Source: CAVYXZ01 sp963772595
Lineage (GTDB): Bacteria; Chloroflexota; Anaerolineae; Aggregatilineales; Phototrophicaceae
DNA: 64,000 nt
Direction of reading: 5' to 3'
Assembly: GCA_963772595.1 (NCBI GenBank)
Contig: CAVYXZ010000008.1
Coordinates: 310,001 to 374,000 of the forward strand
The notes under the pieces were generated by a model. That model ran no database searches and had not been told where the DNA came from. It was given only the letters and a program-made list of their open reading frames with translations. Made by a program: the position numbers and the translations under genes. Below, piece by piece: positions 19,178 through 29,200 of the stretch; position 1 is the stretch's first letter, and each line of letters starts with the position of its first letter.

Positions 19178-20200
19178 TTATGTATCCACCTGTTTTGCAA
19201 AAACGACGATGCGTTCCGTATCGACCTGATAAGGATAGCAGGAGATCAGCGTTGCGGTAGGCTCACCTCTCGATTCGAGAATACCAACTTCGGTCGGTTT
19301 GTAAAGGTCCCAGGACGTGACCTCATAGGTAAAAATGTCGGTGCGCGTCTGCACCTGGAAGCGGTCACCGGCCTCAAGCTGGTCAAGATGCCGGAACAAC
19401 TCGCCATAAATATCATTGTGCGCGTTGAGGACCAGATTGCCCGTCGAGTTCACCGGGGTCACGCCGTTTTGAAGCTGGCCGATGCCCTGCTTGAGCGCTT
19501 CCCAGTCCGTTCCCTGGACGATGGTCTGATCCAGGTTCAGCTTCGGGATAATCAGACGGAGGGCCGTTTGATCGGTCGGCGGGGCGCGGTTGATGACCGG
19601 CTGGAACAACTGGCTTTGCACCAGCGGCTGGAGATTTTCGGGAATCTCGTTGAGGTTGGGCTGTGCGCCGTGCGGCGAGTTCGGCGGTGTATGGCCGCCG
19701 GGCAGGACGACGTTTTCGATCTTCAATACCGGTGTGGGCGCGATAGTCGGCAGGGCAGCCACGCGCTGTTCATCGGCCAACCGCTGCGCACTGGCCGTCT
19801 CGCGTTCCAGCGTGCCAATCGACTGAAACATCATATAGCCCAGGTAGACGAGGCCCACCACCGCCGCGATTTCCACCAGCAGCAGCGCCTGATTGACGAA
19901 GCGCTTCCAGAAGCGGTCCCGGTCGGGATCATTGGGGGGCAGGGCGTCGGGGGCGTCCTCAAAGTGCGGCAAGCCTTGCGGCGTGACGGGCTGCGGCTTC
20001 TGGAGCGTGCGCGGGCCTTCAGCGGCCAGGATCGCGCCGACCGGCGGATGCTGCTTGCCACCGTTAGTGGGCGTCTCGACCATGCGCCCGCTGCGCTTCA
20101 TGCGTTCCAGTTTTTTCTGCCGATCCTGCCGCCGCCTGATCGCCAGGATGCGTTCAAGCTCCTCTATAGACAGTTCATCGACGCTGCGTTTATCGCGCAT
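19178..20200 (-). CDS. Sortase-family transpeptidase
   Basis: A protein of 340 residues. A long charged cytoplasmic N-terminal region (about 1-102, rich in Arg/Lys/Pro) precedes a single membrane helix (ALLLVEIAAVVGLVYLGYMM). The extracellular sortase domain comes next: IPKLNLDQTIVQG, the catalytic His in LVLNAHNDIYGELF, the catalytic Cys in TLISCYPYQVDTERIVV, and an Arg within the same motif. The YPYQVD context fits class D/E-like sortases. It would cleave a sorting signal and anchor proteins to the wall or to each other. No clear substrate is in the window. The 100-residue cytosolic arm is unusual. Confidence 0.85.
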   Translation of the reverse strand: MRDKRSVDELSIEELERILAIRRRQDRQKKLERMKRSGRMVETPTNGGKQHPPVGAILAAEGPRTLQKPQPVTPQGLPHFEDAPDALPPNDPDRDRFWKRFVNQALLLVEIAAVVGLVYLGYMMFQSIGTLERETASAQRLADEQRVAALPTIAPTPVLKIENVVLPGGHTPPNSPHGAQPNLNEIPENLQPLVQSQLFQPVINRAPPTDQTALRLIIPKLNLDQTIVQGTDWEALKQGIGQLQNGVTPVNSTGNLVLNAHNDIYGELFRHLDQLEAGDRFQVQTRTDIFTYEVTSWDLYKPTEVGILESRGEPTATLISCYPYQVDTERIVVFAKQVDT

Positions 20201-20292
20201 TCCACTACAACCCTGATTGATCGACTTCTATTCTAGTCCCAGGCTTCCTGTTCCCGCAATGGGAGTTCGGGCGAAGATCCCATAGCGCAAAA

Positions 20293-20312
20293 TACACCTG
20301 GGGGTATATAAT
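20293..20312 (+). promoter_or_regulatory. Putative CsoR-type operator overlapping a promoter -10 box
   Basis: TACACCTGGGGGTA (20293-20306) is a near-palindrome of the TACCCC/GGGGTA kind bound by CsoR/RcnR-type metal repressors. It is followed directly by a consensus TATAAT (20307-20312). No good -35 box is seen. It lies 75 bases upstream of the cupredoxin start, so copper control of the cupredoxin and perhaps the SCO gene is plausible. Confidence 0.5.
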
Positions 20313-20387
20313 GCCTGGTGGCGATCTATTCTCGCTCACACTGCTCCTGACCGCACAATTTTATACATTCTATTTTCTGGAGGCTCT

Positions 20388-21429
20388 ATGCTTGCTGTAC
20401 CGGTGTTGAATCGAGATCTTTCCACAAAATTAGTACTGCCTGTGGCCCTGGTTCTGGGTCTGCTGGTCGGTATTCTGAGCGCCTCGCTCGGAACTGCTGC
20501 CGCTCAGGACATGGCTCCGGCGCATTATGTTGTTCAGACAGGGGGTGGTGGTCCAGCCAATATCGATCTGCTGCAATTTGCGCCGCAGAATCTCAAGGTT
20601 CACCGGGGCGATGTGGTGTCCTGGGCGATCAATGGCTTCCACACGGTGGATGTCGGTACGACAACGTGGCCCGATCTTGTCGTCATGGCTGATGTGGACG
20701 GCACGCAAACACCCACCATTAACCCCGCCATCGCCTTCCCCAGCGGTGCGGAAAATGGATCGGCTTTCCAGGGTGATCAGTCAGCCAGCGGCCTGTTCCT
20801 GGACCCGAATGTGCCGCCGATCTTCACGCTGATGATGGACGTTGACGCGGGGACATACAATTACCTCTGTGACGTGCATCCGGGGATGGCCGGGTCCATC
20901 GAAGTCGTCGGCAACGACGTGGCGATCCCAAGCCCGAGCGACGTCAGCTTGCAGGCTGCCGGGGAATTTGGCGGGACGGTCGGTGCCTTGATGGGGCAGT
21001 TTGGTGAACTGGAAGCTAGCGAGATTGCCAGCGACACGATGGCTCCTGAGATTAATGCCGGGAATCCGGGGATCAATCGCGGGACGATCAACCTGTACTT
21101 CCCGAATGTGGCCGTCGCCCAGGTCGGCCAGCCGGTCACCTGGACGGTCCCGCAGTCCAGCATTGAGCCGCATACCGTCAGTTGGCCGCCCGTGCGCAAT
21201 CAGGATGTCGTCCCGGTCGATCAGCCAAACGGTCCGCCGATTCTGAAAGATGGGGCCCACGATTGCCCCCATGACCCAGAGCGGTGCCGAGATCGCTGCG
21301 GGCGACAGCTTTTCCAGCGGCTTGCTGACCCCTGGCAGCAGCTTTACGCTGACCTTTACCGAGCCTGGGGTTTATCAATTCGTGTGTAACATCCATCCTG
21401 GCATGGCAGGTGCGGTCATCGTCCAGTAG
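20388..21429 (+). CDS. Exported protein with two cupredoxin (plastocyanin-like) domains (frame-disrupted)
   Basis: Signal-peptide-like helix (LVLPVALVLGLLVGILSAS) with AAAQ cleavage region near residue 38. The first cupredoxin domain has the His ligand in GFHTVDV and the C-H-M cluster YLCDVHPGMAGSIEV. The second domain has the His in EPHTVSWP and, after one frame change near 21250, VCNIHPGMAGAVIVQ, restoring a second full type-1 copper site. Corrected length about 347 residues. It would carry electrons or copper outside the membrane. A SCO copper chaperone follows after a terminator. Confidence 0.85.
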
Positions 21430-21445
21430 TTTTATCGGCCTTCAG

Positions 21446-21477
21446 AGCGCGGGTTGTCCACACAGCCCGCGCTTTTT
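21446..21477 (+). terminator. Rho-independent terminator after cupredoxin gene
   Basis: Perfect stem AGCGCGGG / CCCGCGCT with loop TTGTCCACACAG, followed by TTTTT, 17 bases after the corrected cupredoxin stop. It is only 18 bases before the SCO start, so it may act as an attenuating rather than absolute stop. Confidence 0.85.
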
Positions 21478-21494
21478 ATTGTTGAGGTCACTAT

Positions 21495-22208
21495 ATGTTT
21501 CAAAATCTTTTGCATGGCCGCCGCCATCCCGTGGTGCATTACGGTGTGTTGGCGATTATCATCGCCCTGCTTTTCTTTCTTGGCTACCAGGCTGGACAGA
21601 TTATTATCAACAGCCGCGCTCAAACCGTCGTGCCGGACACCATTGCCGCGCCGATGGCGAATGGCGCTGCGCTGATCCAGCCGCCCAGGCTCGTCACTGA
21701 CTTTACGCTGACCGATCAGCATGGGCAGTCCATTAGCATGAGCGATTTGCGCGGCAAGCCCGTGCTTCTGTTTTTCGGCTATACCCATTGTCCTGATGAA
21801 TGCCCGACCACGCTGGCAAATCTGGCCCAGGTGCATCAGAAGCTCGGCGCGCAGGCCGATGCGGTGCAGGTCGTGTTTATCAGCGTGGATCCTCAGCGCG
21901 ATACCCCGCAGGTCATGGCGGACTATCTCGCCAATTTCGATGACTCGTTCATTGGCATGACGGGCGATGTGGCGACCTTGCAGCAGGCAGGCAAGCAGTT
22001 CGGGCTGGCAATGGATAAGGTGATTTTAGGCCCGGATGGTACGCCGCAGCCCGCGCCGGATGCCAGCGAGAACTATTTCATGACCCATACCTCGCCCACC
22101 TTCGTCATCGACAGCTCAGGCAAGCTCAGCCAGCTCTTCTTTTATGGCACGGATTCCAGCGTGATCGCCGGCAACATGCGCCAGGTATTGGCGAGCGAGG
22201 CGTCCTGA
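21495..22208 (+). CDS. SCO1/SenC-family copper chaperone
   Basis: A membrane-anchored thioredoxin-fold protein of 237 residues. An N-terminal helix (YGVLAIIIALLFFLGYQAG) precedes the SCO core: LTDQHGQSISMSDLRGKPVL, the copper-binding CxxxC in THCPDECPTT, the FISVDPQRDTP motif, and the third ligand His in THTSPTFVID. SCO proteins deliver copper to the CuA site of cytochrome oxidase or act as thiol reductases. No oxidase genes are nearby, but the neighbouring cupredoxin supports a copper role. Start chosen at ATG 21495, six bases after GAGG. Confidence 0.93.
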   Translation: MFQNLLHGRRHPVVHYGVLAIIIALLFFLGYQAGQIIINSRAQTVVPDTIAAPMANGAALIQPPRLVTDFTLTDQHGQSISMSDLRGKPVLLFFGYTHCPDECPTTLANLAQVHQKLGAQADAVQVVFISVDPQRDTPQVMADYLANFDDSFIGMTGDVATLQQAGKQFGLAMDKVILGPDGTPQPAPDASENYFMTHTSPTFVIDSSGKLSQLFFYGTDSSVIAGNMRQVLASEAS

Positions 22209-22217
22209 GGCCGGTGC

Positions 22218-23255
22218 TCAGCCTGCCCCGCCCTGATCGCCCTCAGCAGGTGGTGCCGGGGGCGCAGACTGCGCCAGTACGGTAGCGTCTGCATTACGGC
22301 TGACCGCTTTATTGCTCAGGTATCCGGCGTGGCTCACGCCTAGCATTGCCACCACGCCGCCATCCAGTGCGGGCAGGGAGGCGATGGCATATTGGGTCCT
22401 CAGAAACAGGCTGGCAAGCGCGATCATATAGGCGCCGATGACGATCAGCGTGAAGTAGAACAACTGGACTTTGCCGAGATCAAGCAGGTTGTAATTGCCG
22501 TTCTCCTCACCTTTGAACAGATCGGAGAACTTCGCCTCGGATGCGCTCTGGTTCTTCACAATCGCGTCCGGCTTCTGGCCTTTGATGAGCGGTGACGCCA
22601 CCAGTGAGGTCGTGCTGATGCCCAACAGCAGCCAGACTTCGCTGGGAATCTGCACCGACAGCGGCGTGGTCGCAGATGCTGCGTTATTTCCTTCGCTGAG
22701 CGCTGGCAAAGCCTGAACCGGCGGCGCTTCGCCCGCCCGGATGACAGAAATCTGCTGCCCGTCTTGCAGCGGTGCCTCCAGGTTAAGCTGCGAAATATCG
22801 ACACCGGGGATGGTGGTCAAAGCCCCGGTCGTGTTGTCGTCGATGATGACCCCGGCATCATAGAGCGCATCCACGACCAGATTACCCGAACGCTCGTAGA
22901 AAATCAGCGGCGTATCGCTGCCCACGCTCACGGAAACCAGCAGGTTCAACTGCACGTTCGCCAGCACCGCCGCCATGAAGGCCGAGAGAATGATGACCGT
23001 CCACAGCATCATCTGGAAGCGGGACAAACTGTATTTGTTGCGTTCATCAATCAGGATGCCCAGCCAGCGGCGCGTAAAGGCCCGGCTGACGATGAGCGTC
23101 AGCACGACAAACAGGGCCAGCAGACTGATCCAGATCCAGAAGGGGGCAATCGCTGCCTGGAAACCGGCGACAATCACCAGCACCACCAGCAGGATGCCTC
23201 CGATAAAAGCAACCGTATAGCGAATCACGTCGCTTGATTTCAGCCTGCTGTACAT
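22218..23255 (-). CDS. Membrane protein with central SLBB-like extracytoplasmic segment
   Basis: A protein of 345 residues. Helices at about 13-33 and 38-58, then a motif-like LIDERNKYSLSRFQMMLWTV entering a third helix. An extracytoplasmic part follows (VDALYDAGVIIDD, then DISQLNLEAPLQDGQQISVI) whose spacing recalls SLBB/ComEA-type sugar- or DNA-binding repeats, and then two or three more helices and a Pro/Ala-rich tail. The best ribosome site (AAGGAG) is ideally placed for an ATG at 23265 in another frame; one missing base would join them. Family and function not recognised; the SLBB resemblance is tentative. Confidence 0.6.
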   Translation of the reverse strand: MYSRLKSSDVIRYTVAFIGGILLVVLVIVAGFQAAIAPFWIWISLLALFVVLTLIVSRAFTRRWLGILIDERNKYSLSRFQMMLWTVIILSAFMAAVLANVQLNLLVSVSVGSDTPLIFYERSGNLVVDALYDAGVIIDDNTTGALTTIPGVDISQLNLEAPLQDGQQISVIRAGEAPPVQALPALSEGNNAASATTPLSVQIPSEVWLLLGISTTSLVASPLIKGQKPDAIVKNQSASEAKFSDLFKGEENGNYNLLDLGKVQLFYFTLIVIGAYMIALASLFLRTQYAIASLPALDGGVVAMLGVSHAGYLSNKAVSRNADATVLAQSAPPAPPAEGDQGGAG

Positions 23256-23372
23256 TTTGTGCCATTGATGATGCTCCTTAGCGCATAGCTGGCCTGTGTT
23301 TACCTATGGGAAACGAGAGGTGACACAGAATTGTATCGTGCTTATCAACTTTCCACAGCAAGACCTGGGACA

Positions 23373-24548
23373 TCAGGAATACTGCTTCACGCCGACCTGC
23401 TGCCGGTGGATGAAATCCCAATCCAGCGTCACGCCCAGGCCGGGGCCGGTAGGAACCTCGACCATGCCATTGCTGTCGATGGAATCGATATTGTCCCCGG
23501 TGTAGCCTTCGGCGTAGACCTGTGCTGAGGTGGACCCGGCCAGCGGATGCACCAGACCCAGTTCGTAGTAATTGGTGTTGCGGATGGCGGCCATGCAGTG
23601 ACGATGCGCCGGGCCGTTGGCATGAATCTCGACGTCCAGGCCGAAGCCTTCGGCGGCATGAGCGACTTTCATCGCGCCAGTGATGCCCAGGTCGTAGGTC
23701 GGGTTGACACGCATGTAATCGGTCGCCTCGGCCACGACGGCATCCACCTTCGGTTCCAGTGTGCGGATATGCTCGCCCATCAGGATCGGCGTCTTAATCA
23801 ACTGGCGCAGTTTGTGATGCGCCGTCAATGAGATACCGCCGTCTTTGAAGGGGTCCTCATACCAGAAGAAGTTGGCTTCGTCACAGGCACGGCCCACGCG
23901 CAGCGCATCGGCGAAGGTCTCGTATTCGCAGGCCGGGTCGAGCATCAAATCCATCGTATCGCCCACGCGCTTGCGCACTTCGAGCACATTGGCGACCTCG
24001 CGCCGGATCGGAGCGTTGCTCCAGCCGTGAATCTTGAAGGCTTTGTAACCCATCTCGCGGCACTGCACGGCGAAATCGGCGAAGGCTTCAGGGCTGTCCA
24101 GACCGCCGTTTTCGTCGCCGTGATAGGTCGAGGCATAAGCGGGTAGATGCGTGCGGAAGCCGCCCAGCAGTTCCCAGACTGGCGCGTTATACAGCTTGCC
24201 GGCGATGTCCCACAGGGCGATGTCTACCGGTCCCATGCTCATGCGGTCATATTTTCGCAGGGCGCGCTTGACATCGTTGTAGATCAGTTCGCGCTGCAAA
24301 GGATCGCGTCCGATGAGATAATGCGCGAACATCGCCATCTGCGCGTATTCGGTCGCGCCGCCACCGACATATTCGCCGGTGATTCCGGCATCAGTGTGGA
24401 TTTGCAGCACATGGCCGCGCTGCGTGATGCCCGGCCCCGCTTTGTAGACTAAATTAAAGCCGTTGTATTCCTCATCCAGGCCGATGTTCGGCTGCTGCCA
24501 CTCGAACTGTGTGACTTCAATGCCGGTAATCTTCAGTTTGCTGCCCAT
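23373..24548 (-). CDS. Enolase-superfamily (mandelate racemase/muconate lactonizing) enzyme
   Basis: Starts at the ATG at 24548 (MGSKLKITGIEV) behind GGAGAAATTTG, giving 391 residues. An N-terminal capping domain is followed by the TIM barrel with a KxH acid/base motif (AFKIHGW), metal ligands Asp in LMLDPACEYE, Glu in FWYEDPF and Glu in MGEHIRT, and a likely catalytic His in LDVEIHANGPAHRH. Such enzymes abstract a proton alpha to a carboxylate, usually dehydrating sugar acids. The substrate cannot be read from sequence. No sugar transporter or aldolase gene adjoins it. Confidence 0.88.
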   Translation of the reverse strand: MGSKLKITGIEVTQFEWQQPNIGLDEEYNGFNLVYKAGPGITQRGHVLQIHTDAGITGEYVGGGATEYAQMAMFAHYLIGRDPLQRELIYNDVKRALRKYDRMSMGPVDIALWDIAGKLYNAPVWELLGGFRTHLPAYASTYHGDENGGLDSPEAFADFAVQCREMGYKAFKIHGWSNAPIRREVANVLEVRKRVGDTMDLMLDPACEYETFADALRVGRACDEANFFWYEDPFKDGGISLTAHHKLRQLIKTPILMGEHIRTLEPKVDAVVAEATDYMRVNPTYDLGITGAMKVAHAAEGFGLDVEIHANGPAHRHCMAAIRNTNYYELGLVHPLAGSTSAQVYAEGYTGDNIDSIDSNGMVEVPTGPGLGVTLDWDFIHRQQVGVKQYS

Positions 24549-24589
24549 CAAATTTCTCCAGTCAAGTTTCAAAAAGTATTGTTCAAACC

Positions 24590-24670
24590 CAGGGGCGCTC
24601 GCCCCTGTCCCCTGCACCCCATTGCTGGCGTCTTGTTCCGGGAAGAGGTCCAGGAGATTGTATCTCCTGG
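24590..24670. repeat. Paired hairpins in intergenic region
   Basis: Two perfect hairpins, CAGGGGCG-CT-CGCCCCTG (24590-24607) and CCAGGAGAT-TGT-ATCTCCTGG (24650-24670), then a G-rich stretch (TGGGGGTTTGGGGGCGAAG). It occupies most of the gap between the response regulator and the enolase-like gene. There is no T run, so it is not a typical terminator. Confidence 0.65.
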
Positions 24671-24723
24671 TGGGGGTTTGGGGGCGAAGCCCTCGATTAT
24701 ATTGCCCAGATATTGACTCTGGC

Positions 24724-25437
24724 CTAAGCCTCGAACTTGTAGCCCACACCCCAGACCGTCTGGATAAAGTCCGGTTTGGCCGGGTCGGGTTCGATCTTCT
24801 CGCGCAGGCGGCGCACGTGGACGGTCACGGTGCTGGGATCGCCGTAAAATTCATAGCCCCAGACCTGATCGAGCAGTTGATCGCGGTTGAAGACCTGGCG
24901 CGGATTGCTGGCGAAGAACCACAGCAGATCGAACTCTTTGGCCGTCAGGCTCACCGGATGGCCCTTGACCAGGACCTCGCGGGTGCGTGGGTCGATGTGC
25001 AGCGCGTCGTAGCTGATGGGGCGTTCGGTCGATTGGCCGCTGTAGGTCCGGCGCAGGACGGCCCGCACCCGTGCGACCAGTTCCTGTGGGCTGAAAGGCT
25101 TGGTCACGTAATCGTCCGCGCCCAGTTCCAGACCCTGAATGCGATCATATTCGCCGGTGCGCGCCGTCAGAATGATGATCGGCACCTCGCGCTCAGTCAC
25201 CAGGACACCCTGGCTGTCGGTCGCGCGCAGCCGCCGGGTGATGCTCAGGCCGTCGATTCCTGGCAGCATGATGTCCAGAACCATCAGGTCGGGCGTTTCC
25301 TGGTCGAGGAAGGCCAATGCGGCATCGCCATCGGCGGCCTCCTGCACGCGAAAGCCATCCCGTTCGAGATAACGCCGGACCACCTCGCGGATGGTCGGTT
25401 CGTCGTCTACCACCAGGATGCTGTACTGCTGTTTCAT
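24724..25437 (-). CDS. OmpR-family response regulator
   Basis: A receiver domain (residues 6-125) with acidic pocket VVDDEP, phosphoacceptor Asp in LMVLDIMLPGIDG (about residue 55), Thr in IIILTART and Lys in VTKPF. A winged-helix DNA-binding domain follows (LTAKEFDLLWFFASNP; RDQLLDQVWGYEF; TVTVHVRRLREKIE; VWGVGYKFEA). 237 residues, standard. The same-strand block upstream carries two large sensor kinases, separated by the DUF3105 gene, so one of them may be its partner. DNA targets unknown. Confidence 0.95.
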   Translation of the reverse strand: MKQQYSILVVDDEPTIREVVRRYLERDGFRVQEAADGDAALAFLDQETPDLMVLDIMLPGIDGLSITRRLRATDSQGVLVTEREVPIIILTARTGEYDRIQGLELGADDYVTKPFSPQELVARVRAVLRRTYSGQSTERPISYDALHIDPRTREVLVKGHPVSLTAKEFDLLWFFASNPRQVFNRDQLLDQVWGYEFYGDPSTVTVHVRRLREKIEPDPAKPDFIQTVWGVGYKFEA

Positions 25438-25535
25438 CAGTTCGTCGTGCCCCCATCACAGGCGGATAGGAAACGAGTGTATCCCTGTGAATTGTATTCT
25501 ACAACTCCAGTTCCGCAGGTTGGGGGACCGCCCGC

Positions 25536-26117
25536 CTAAGCGCTGCCCGGAATGCTCTCCGGAGCCTGATCGCGGTAGCGCTGGATAAAGGCGCGCAGTT
25601 GCGCTGCATCCGGCGCATCCAGCGTCAGCAGGTGCTGCCAGGCGGCTGCGACCAGGCGGCTGGGGTCTTCGGGCCGGTAGCTGACGATCACCCAGGCGGG
25701 ATTTTCGTGCTGAAGTTGGGTCAGCAGGTTAATCACCTCGGTATCGCTCATGTCACGGTAGCTCAGCCAGATATGCCCGTGTTCCAGGTTATGCACCACG
25801 TATTCGTCGGGCAGTTCCTGGTTGTAGACGTTGGTCTGGAGCGGGCTGGCGTAATGCGGGCCGGAGGTCGGCGGGTTCGAATTGTAAGCTTCGTGCTGGG
25901 CGCCGACTTCGATATGATCGCGGCTCACCATGGGGTATTCAACACTGTTATCCGGTACGCTGTTCAGGTCCACCGCCGCCGCGCCGGGGCCGGAACCGGA
26001 CAGCATTACCGCGGCGACGACGATCACCGCCACGACGAGAACGCCCGCGCCAATATACAGGTTGCGCTGCGATGACGGAGCCTGCGTACGAGTTTTGCGG
26101 GTGCGTGCTTTACTCAT
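25536..26117 (-). CDS. DUF3105-family membrane-anchored protein
   Basis: A protein of 193 residues: basic N-terminus (MSKARTRKTRTQ), one helix (LYIGAGVLVVAVIVVAAVML), then an extracytoplasmic domain with the family motif YNSNPPTSGPHY, followed by ELPDEYVVHNLEHGHIWLSY and a final SRLVAAAWQHLL. The conserved His residues (GPHY, NLEHGH) suggest metal binding, but no activity is established. It sits between the sensor kinase and the response regulator on the same strand. Confidence 0.85.
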   Translation of the reverse strand: MSKARTRKTRTQAPSSQRNLYIGAGVLVVAVIVVAAVMLSGSGPGAAAVDLNSVPDNSVEYPMVSRDHIEVGAQHEAYNSNPPTSGPHYASPLQTNVYNQELPDEYVVHNLEHGHIWLSYRDMSDTEVINLLTQLQHENPAWVIVSYRPEDPSRLVAAAWQHLLTLDAPDAAQLRAFIQRYRDQAPESIPGSA

Positions 26118-26212
26118 CTTGACCCTCTTTGCGAATGAACGTGTTAAATATGGCCTGCTGTCCAGCCGAACGTTGGGAGTATACGCTAAAGAGATGAGTA
26201 TCAGATTGGAAT

Positions 26213-29200
26213 TTAGCGCTCGTTGTCAAAGCAGGCCGGATTGTCGCCAGTGGCGATGGGCAGGGTGAAGGCGAAAATGCTGCCGCCCTGCGGATTGTCT
26301 TCAATCCAGATGCTGCCGCCGTGCGCTTCGACCACCAGTTTGCAGAAGTTGAGGCCCAGGCCGCTGCCACGCCGCTGGCTGCCGCTCGCCTGTTGGATCT
26401 GAACGAAGCGGTCGAAAATGCTCTGGCGTTCGTCTGCTGGCACGCCCGGCCCCTGGTCGATGACTTCCACGCGCAGTACCGGCGGGCTGTTCTCACGGCG
26501 GGAGGCCCGCACCAGAATCTCGCTCTCGCGCGGGCTGAACTTGAGGGCGTTATCGACCAGGTTCATCAGCACCCGCTCGACCTTTTCGGTGTCGATCACC
26601 AGCGACGGCTCGTCTTCAGGCAGCCTGGCGCGGATGGCGATGTCCATGTCGTGCGCCAGCGGCTCCAGTTCGGTCTGAACGTTGTTCAGCAGTGGGCTGA
26701 GGCAGGCGACCTCTAGTTGAAGCGTCATCGAATCGCTTTTCATGCGCGAAATATCCAGCAGCGAATCGACCCGGTTGAGCAATTTGCGGATGGCGCGCTG
26801 GCTGGACCCGGCGGTCTTGCTGACGATGCCGCTGAACTCGTTCTCCGGCGGAATGATCTCATTGAGCAGCATGACGCTGCTGGTGACGGCGGTGAGCGGG
26901 CTGCGCAGATCGTGAATAATCATCTGCGAGAATTCCTCGCGCGCCCGGTCCAGGTTGTAACGCGCGGTCTCGTCGTGGAAGGCCAGCAGAATGCCGATGA
27001 CCTCACCCTGCTCGTCCTCCACCGGGATAATCTGGCGCTGGATGTGCAGCGGCGCTCTGCCAGAGGTCGTCAGGCTGTAGACGCGCGTATTCTCCATGCG
27101 GCGCGGCTCTTGCAGGGCGATCAGCAGGTCGCTGTCGGACTGAAAACCCAGGCGCTCGCAGAGGTTCAGCTCCGGGTCGTGCAGCAGGTTGTGCAGATTA
27201 GTGCCCAGCAGGCGCTCGCTTTCCAGGCCCAGCAGGGACACGCGCGGATTCGCCAGCGCCAGGTCCTGGTGCCGGTCGATCAGAATCAGCGCCTCGGTCA
27301 TGGTGTTGAGGATGGCCTGCACCCGGTCGCGGCGTTCGGCGGCGTCGCGGAACAGACGGGCGTTCTCGATGGCGACGATCACCTGATTGACCAACTGGAC
27401 CACGAAATTCGTGTCCTCGATGCTGAAATGACCCGGCGCTGTGCTGTCCAGGACGAGCGCGCCAATAATGTGCTCGTGCCAGATCAGCGGCACGGCCAGC
27501 CGCGCACGGGTGCCCGCCGCCAGCGAGGCCTCGTCGTCGTTCGTCTCGATCCGGTTCTCGCGGATAATCTGGCCTGCACGCAGCACCTGCTCGCTGAATG
27601 CCGGGCTGAAGCTCTCGGCTTTGAGCGCTTTCGGATAGCCCTGCTGGGCCATCACGGCATAGGCTGCGCGTCCATCCTGGCGCAGCAGCACCGCTCCGGT
27701 TCTGTGTGCCGCTCGCCTCCAGCGTGTAGCGCAGCAGCAGTTCGGCGATGACCTCCTGATCCATCGTGGTCAGCAGATCGCGGCCCAGGGCGGCCAGCGT
27801 CGAAAGCTGTTCCAGCCGCAGTTCCAGCGCCCGGTAGGTCCCGGCGTAGAGATCGGCGTTCTGAATGGCCTGCGCGGCCTGGTTGGCGAAGCTGCGCAGA
27901 TGCTCGATATGCTCCGGGGTGAAGCGCTGCACGCTGTCGTAATAGAGCGTCATCGCGCCGATCCCCTGCCCGCTGACGGCCAGCGGCAGTTCGACCCAGG
28001 CAGGTTTGCCTTCGCTCAGGACTGCCTCGCGCAGATGCGCCACGCGCTGGTCCTCGGCGGCATCCTCCACCAGCACCGGCAGACCGGCCTGATCGGGATC
28101 ATCGGTGCCGGAGACGACCAGGATCGGATTGGCGGCGAAGCCCTCGCTGAGACCCGCGCTGCGGACCATCACAAAGCCGTCGTCCTGGCAGCGGTAGACG
28201 GCGACGGCGGTCGCTTCCGAGATGGCGGTGGCGGAGGAGATGAGCGTATCCAGCACGTCATCGGGTGAGAGTGTCTCGGTCAGCAGGGCCAGCACCGTGT
28301 TCAGATTGGCGAGTTTGGCGGCGCGTTCGGTCTGCTGAGCGTAAAGCTGCGCATTGTCGATGTTGACGCTGGTTGCCGCCGCGATGATATTGAGCGTGTA
28401 AAGTTCTTCCGGCCCGAAGCGCTGTTTAGGATCGGTCGAGGCGATCACCAGCGCCCCCAGCAGATGCCCGGCTGCCAGCAGCGGCACACCCAGCCAGGCC
28501 GAGACGTAATCGTCCGGTGGCAGCAGGCCCAGACGCCGCGAGATTTGCATGGCGTTGCTCGCAATGAGCAGCGGCTGCTGATTGTCCAGCACGCGGTCCA
28601 GCAGGGTATTGGGCTGCCGCCGCACCGGCTCGCTGTCGTGCAGGATCTGCCCGTGCCGCACCCGCAGTGGAATCTCCAACTGCTGGCCGTTGAGCAGCAC
28701 GACCGTGAAGTAATCAATGTGCAGCAGCTGGTTCAGCTCGACATAGACCGTGTTGAGCAGGCTGTTAAGGTCCTGGTTGGCGTAGATAGCCTGGCTGATG
28801 GCTGCCAGGGCTTCGAGTGCCTGACGCTGCCGCCAGCGATGATGCCGGATACGGCTGGCGATGTACAGTATGCCGCTCATCGCCACGATCTGCACCGCCA
28901 GCAGGGACAGGGCCAACTGTGGGCTGAGGTAGACCAGCCCGGCGCTCAGGATCACCATCGGGCCGGGGACGAACAGCACCGTCAGCAGCAGCAGTCGATT
29001 ATCACGCAGCGTTGGGCCGACTGCGCCGAGATCGGTATACACGCCCAGCAGGAAGATGACGAAGTAGACCAGCACATAGCCCAGGGCCATGCCTAGCACC
29101 GGCAGGAGATCCGATTGGCTCATGACCTTCAGCGGTTGCTGCCCGTGCAGTCCATGGTAAAGCTGCTCGGCGGCCAGCAGGCTCAGGCCGACGTGGGCAG

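Noticed and set aside
18893..20236. A 447-codon plus-strand frame over the sortase
   Set aside because: The sortase frame shows catalytic motifs; the plus frame is Arg/Gln-rich shadow sequence.
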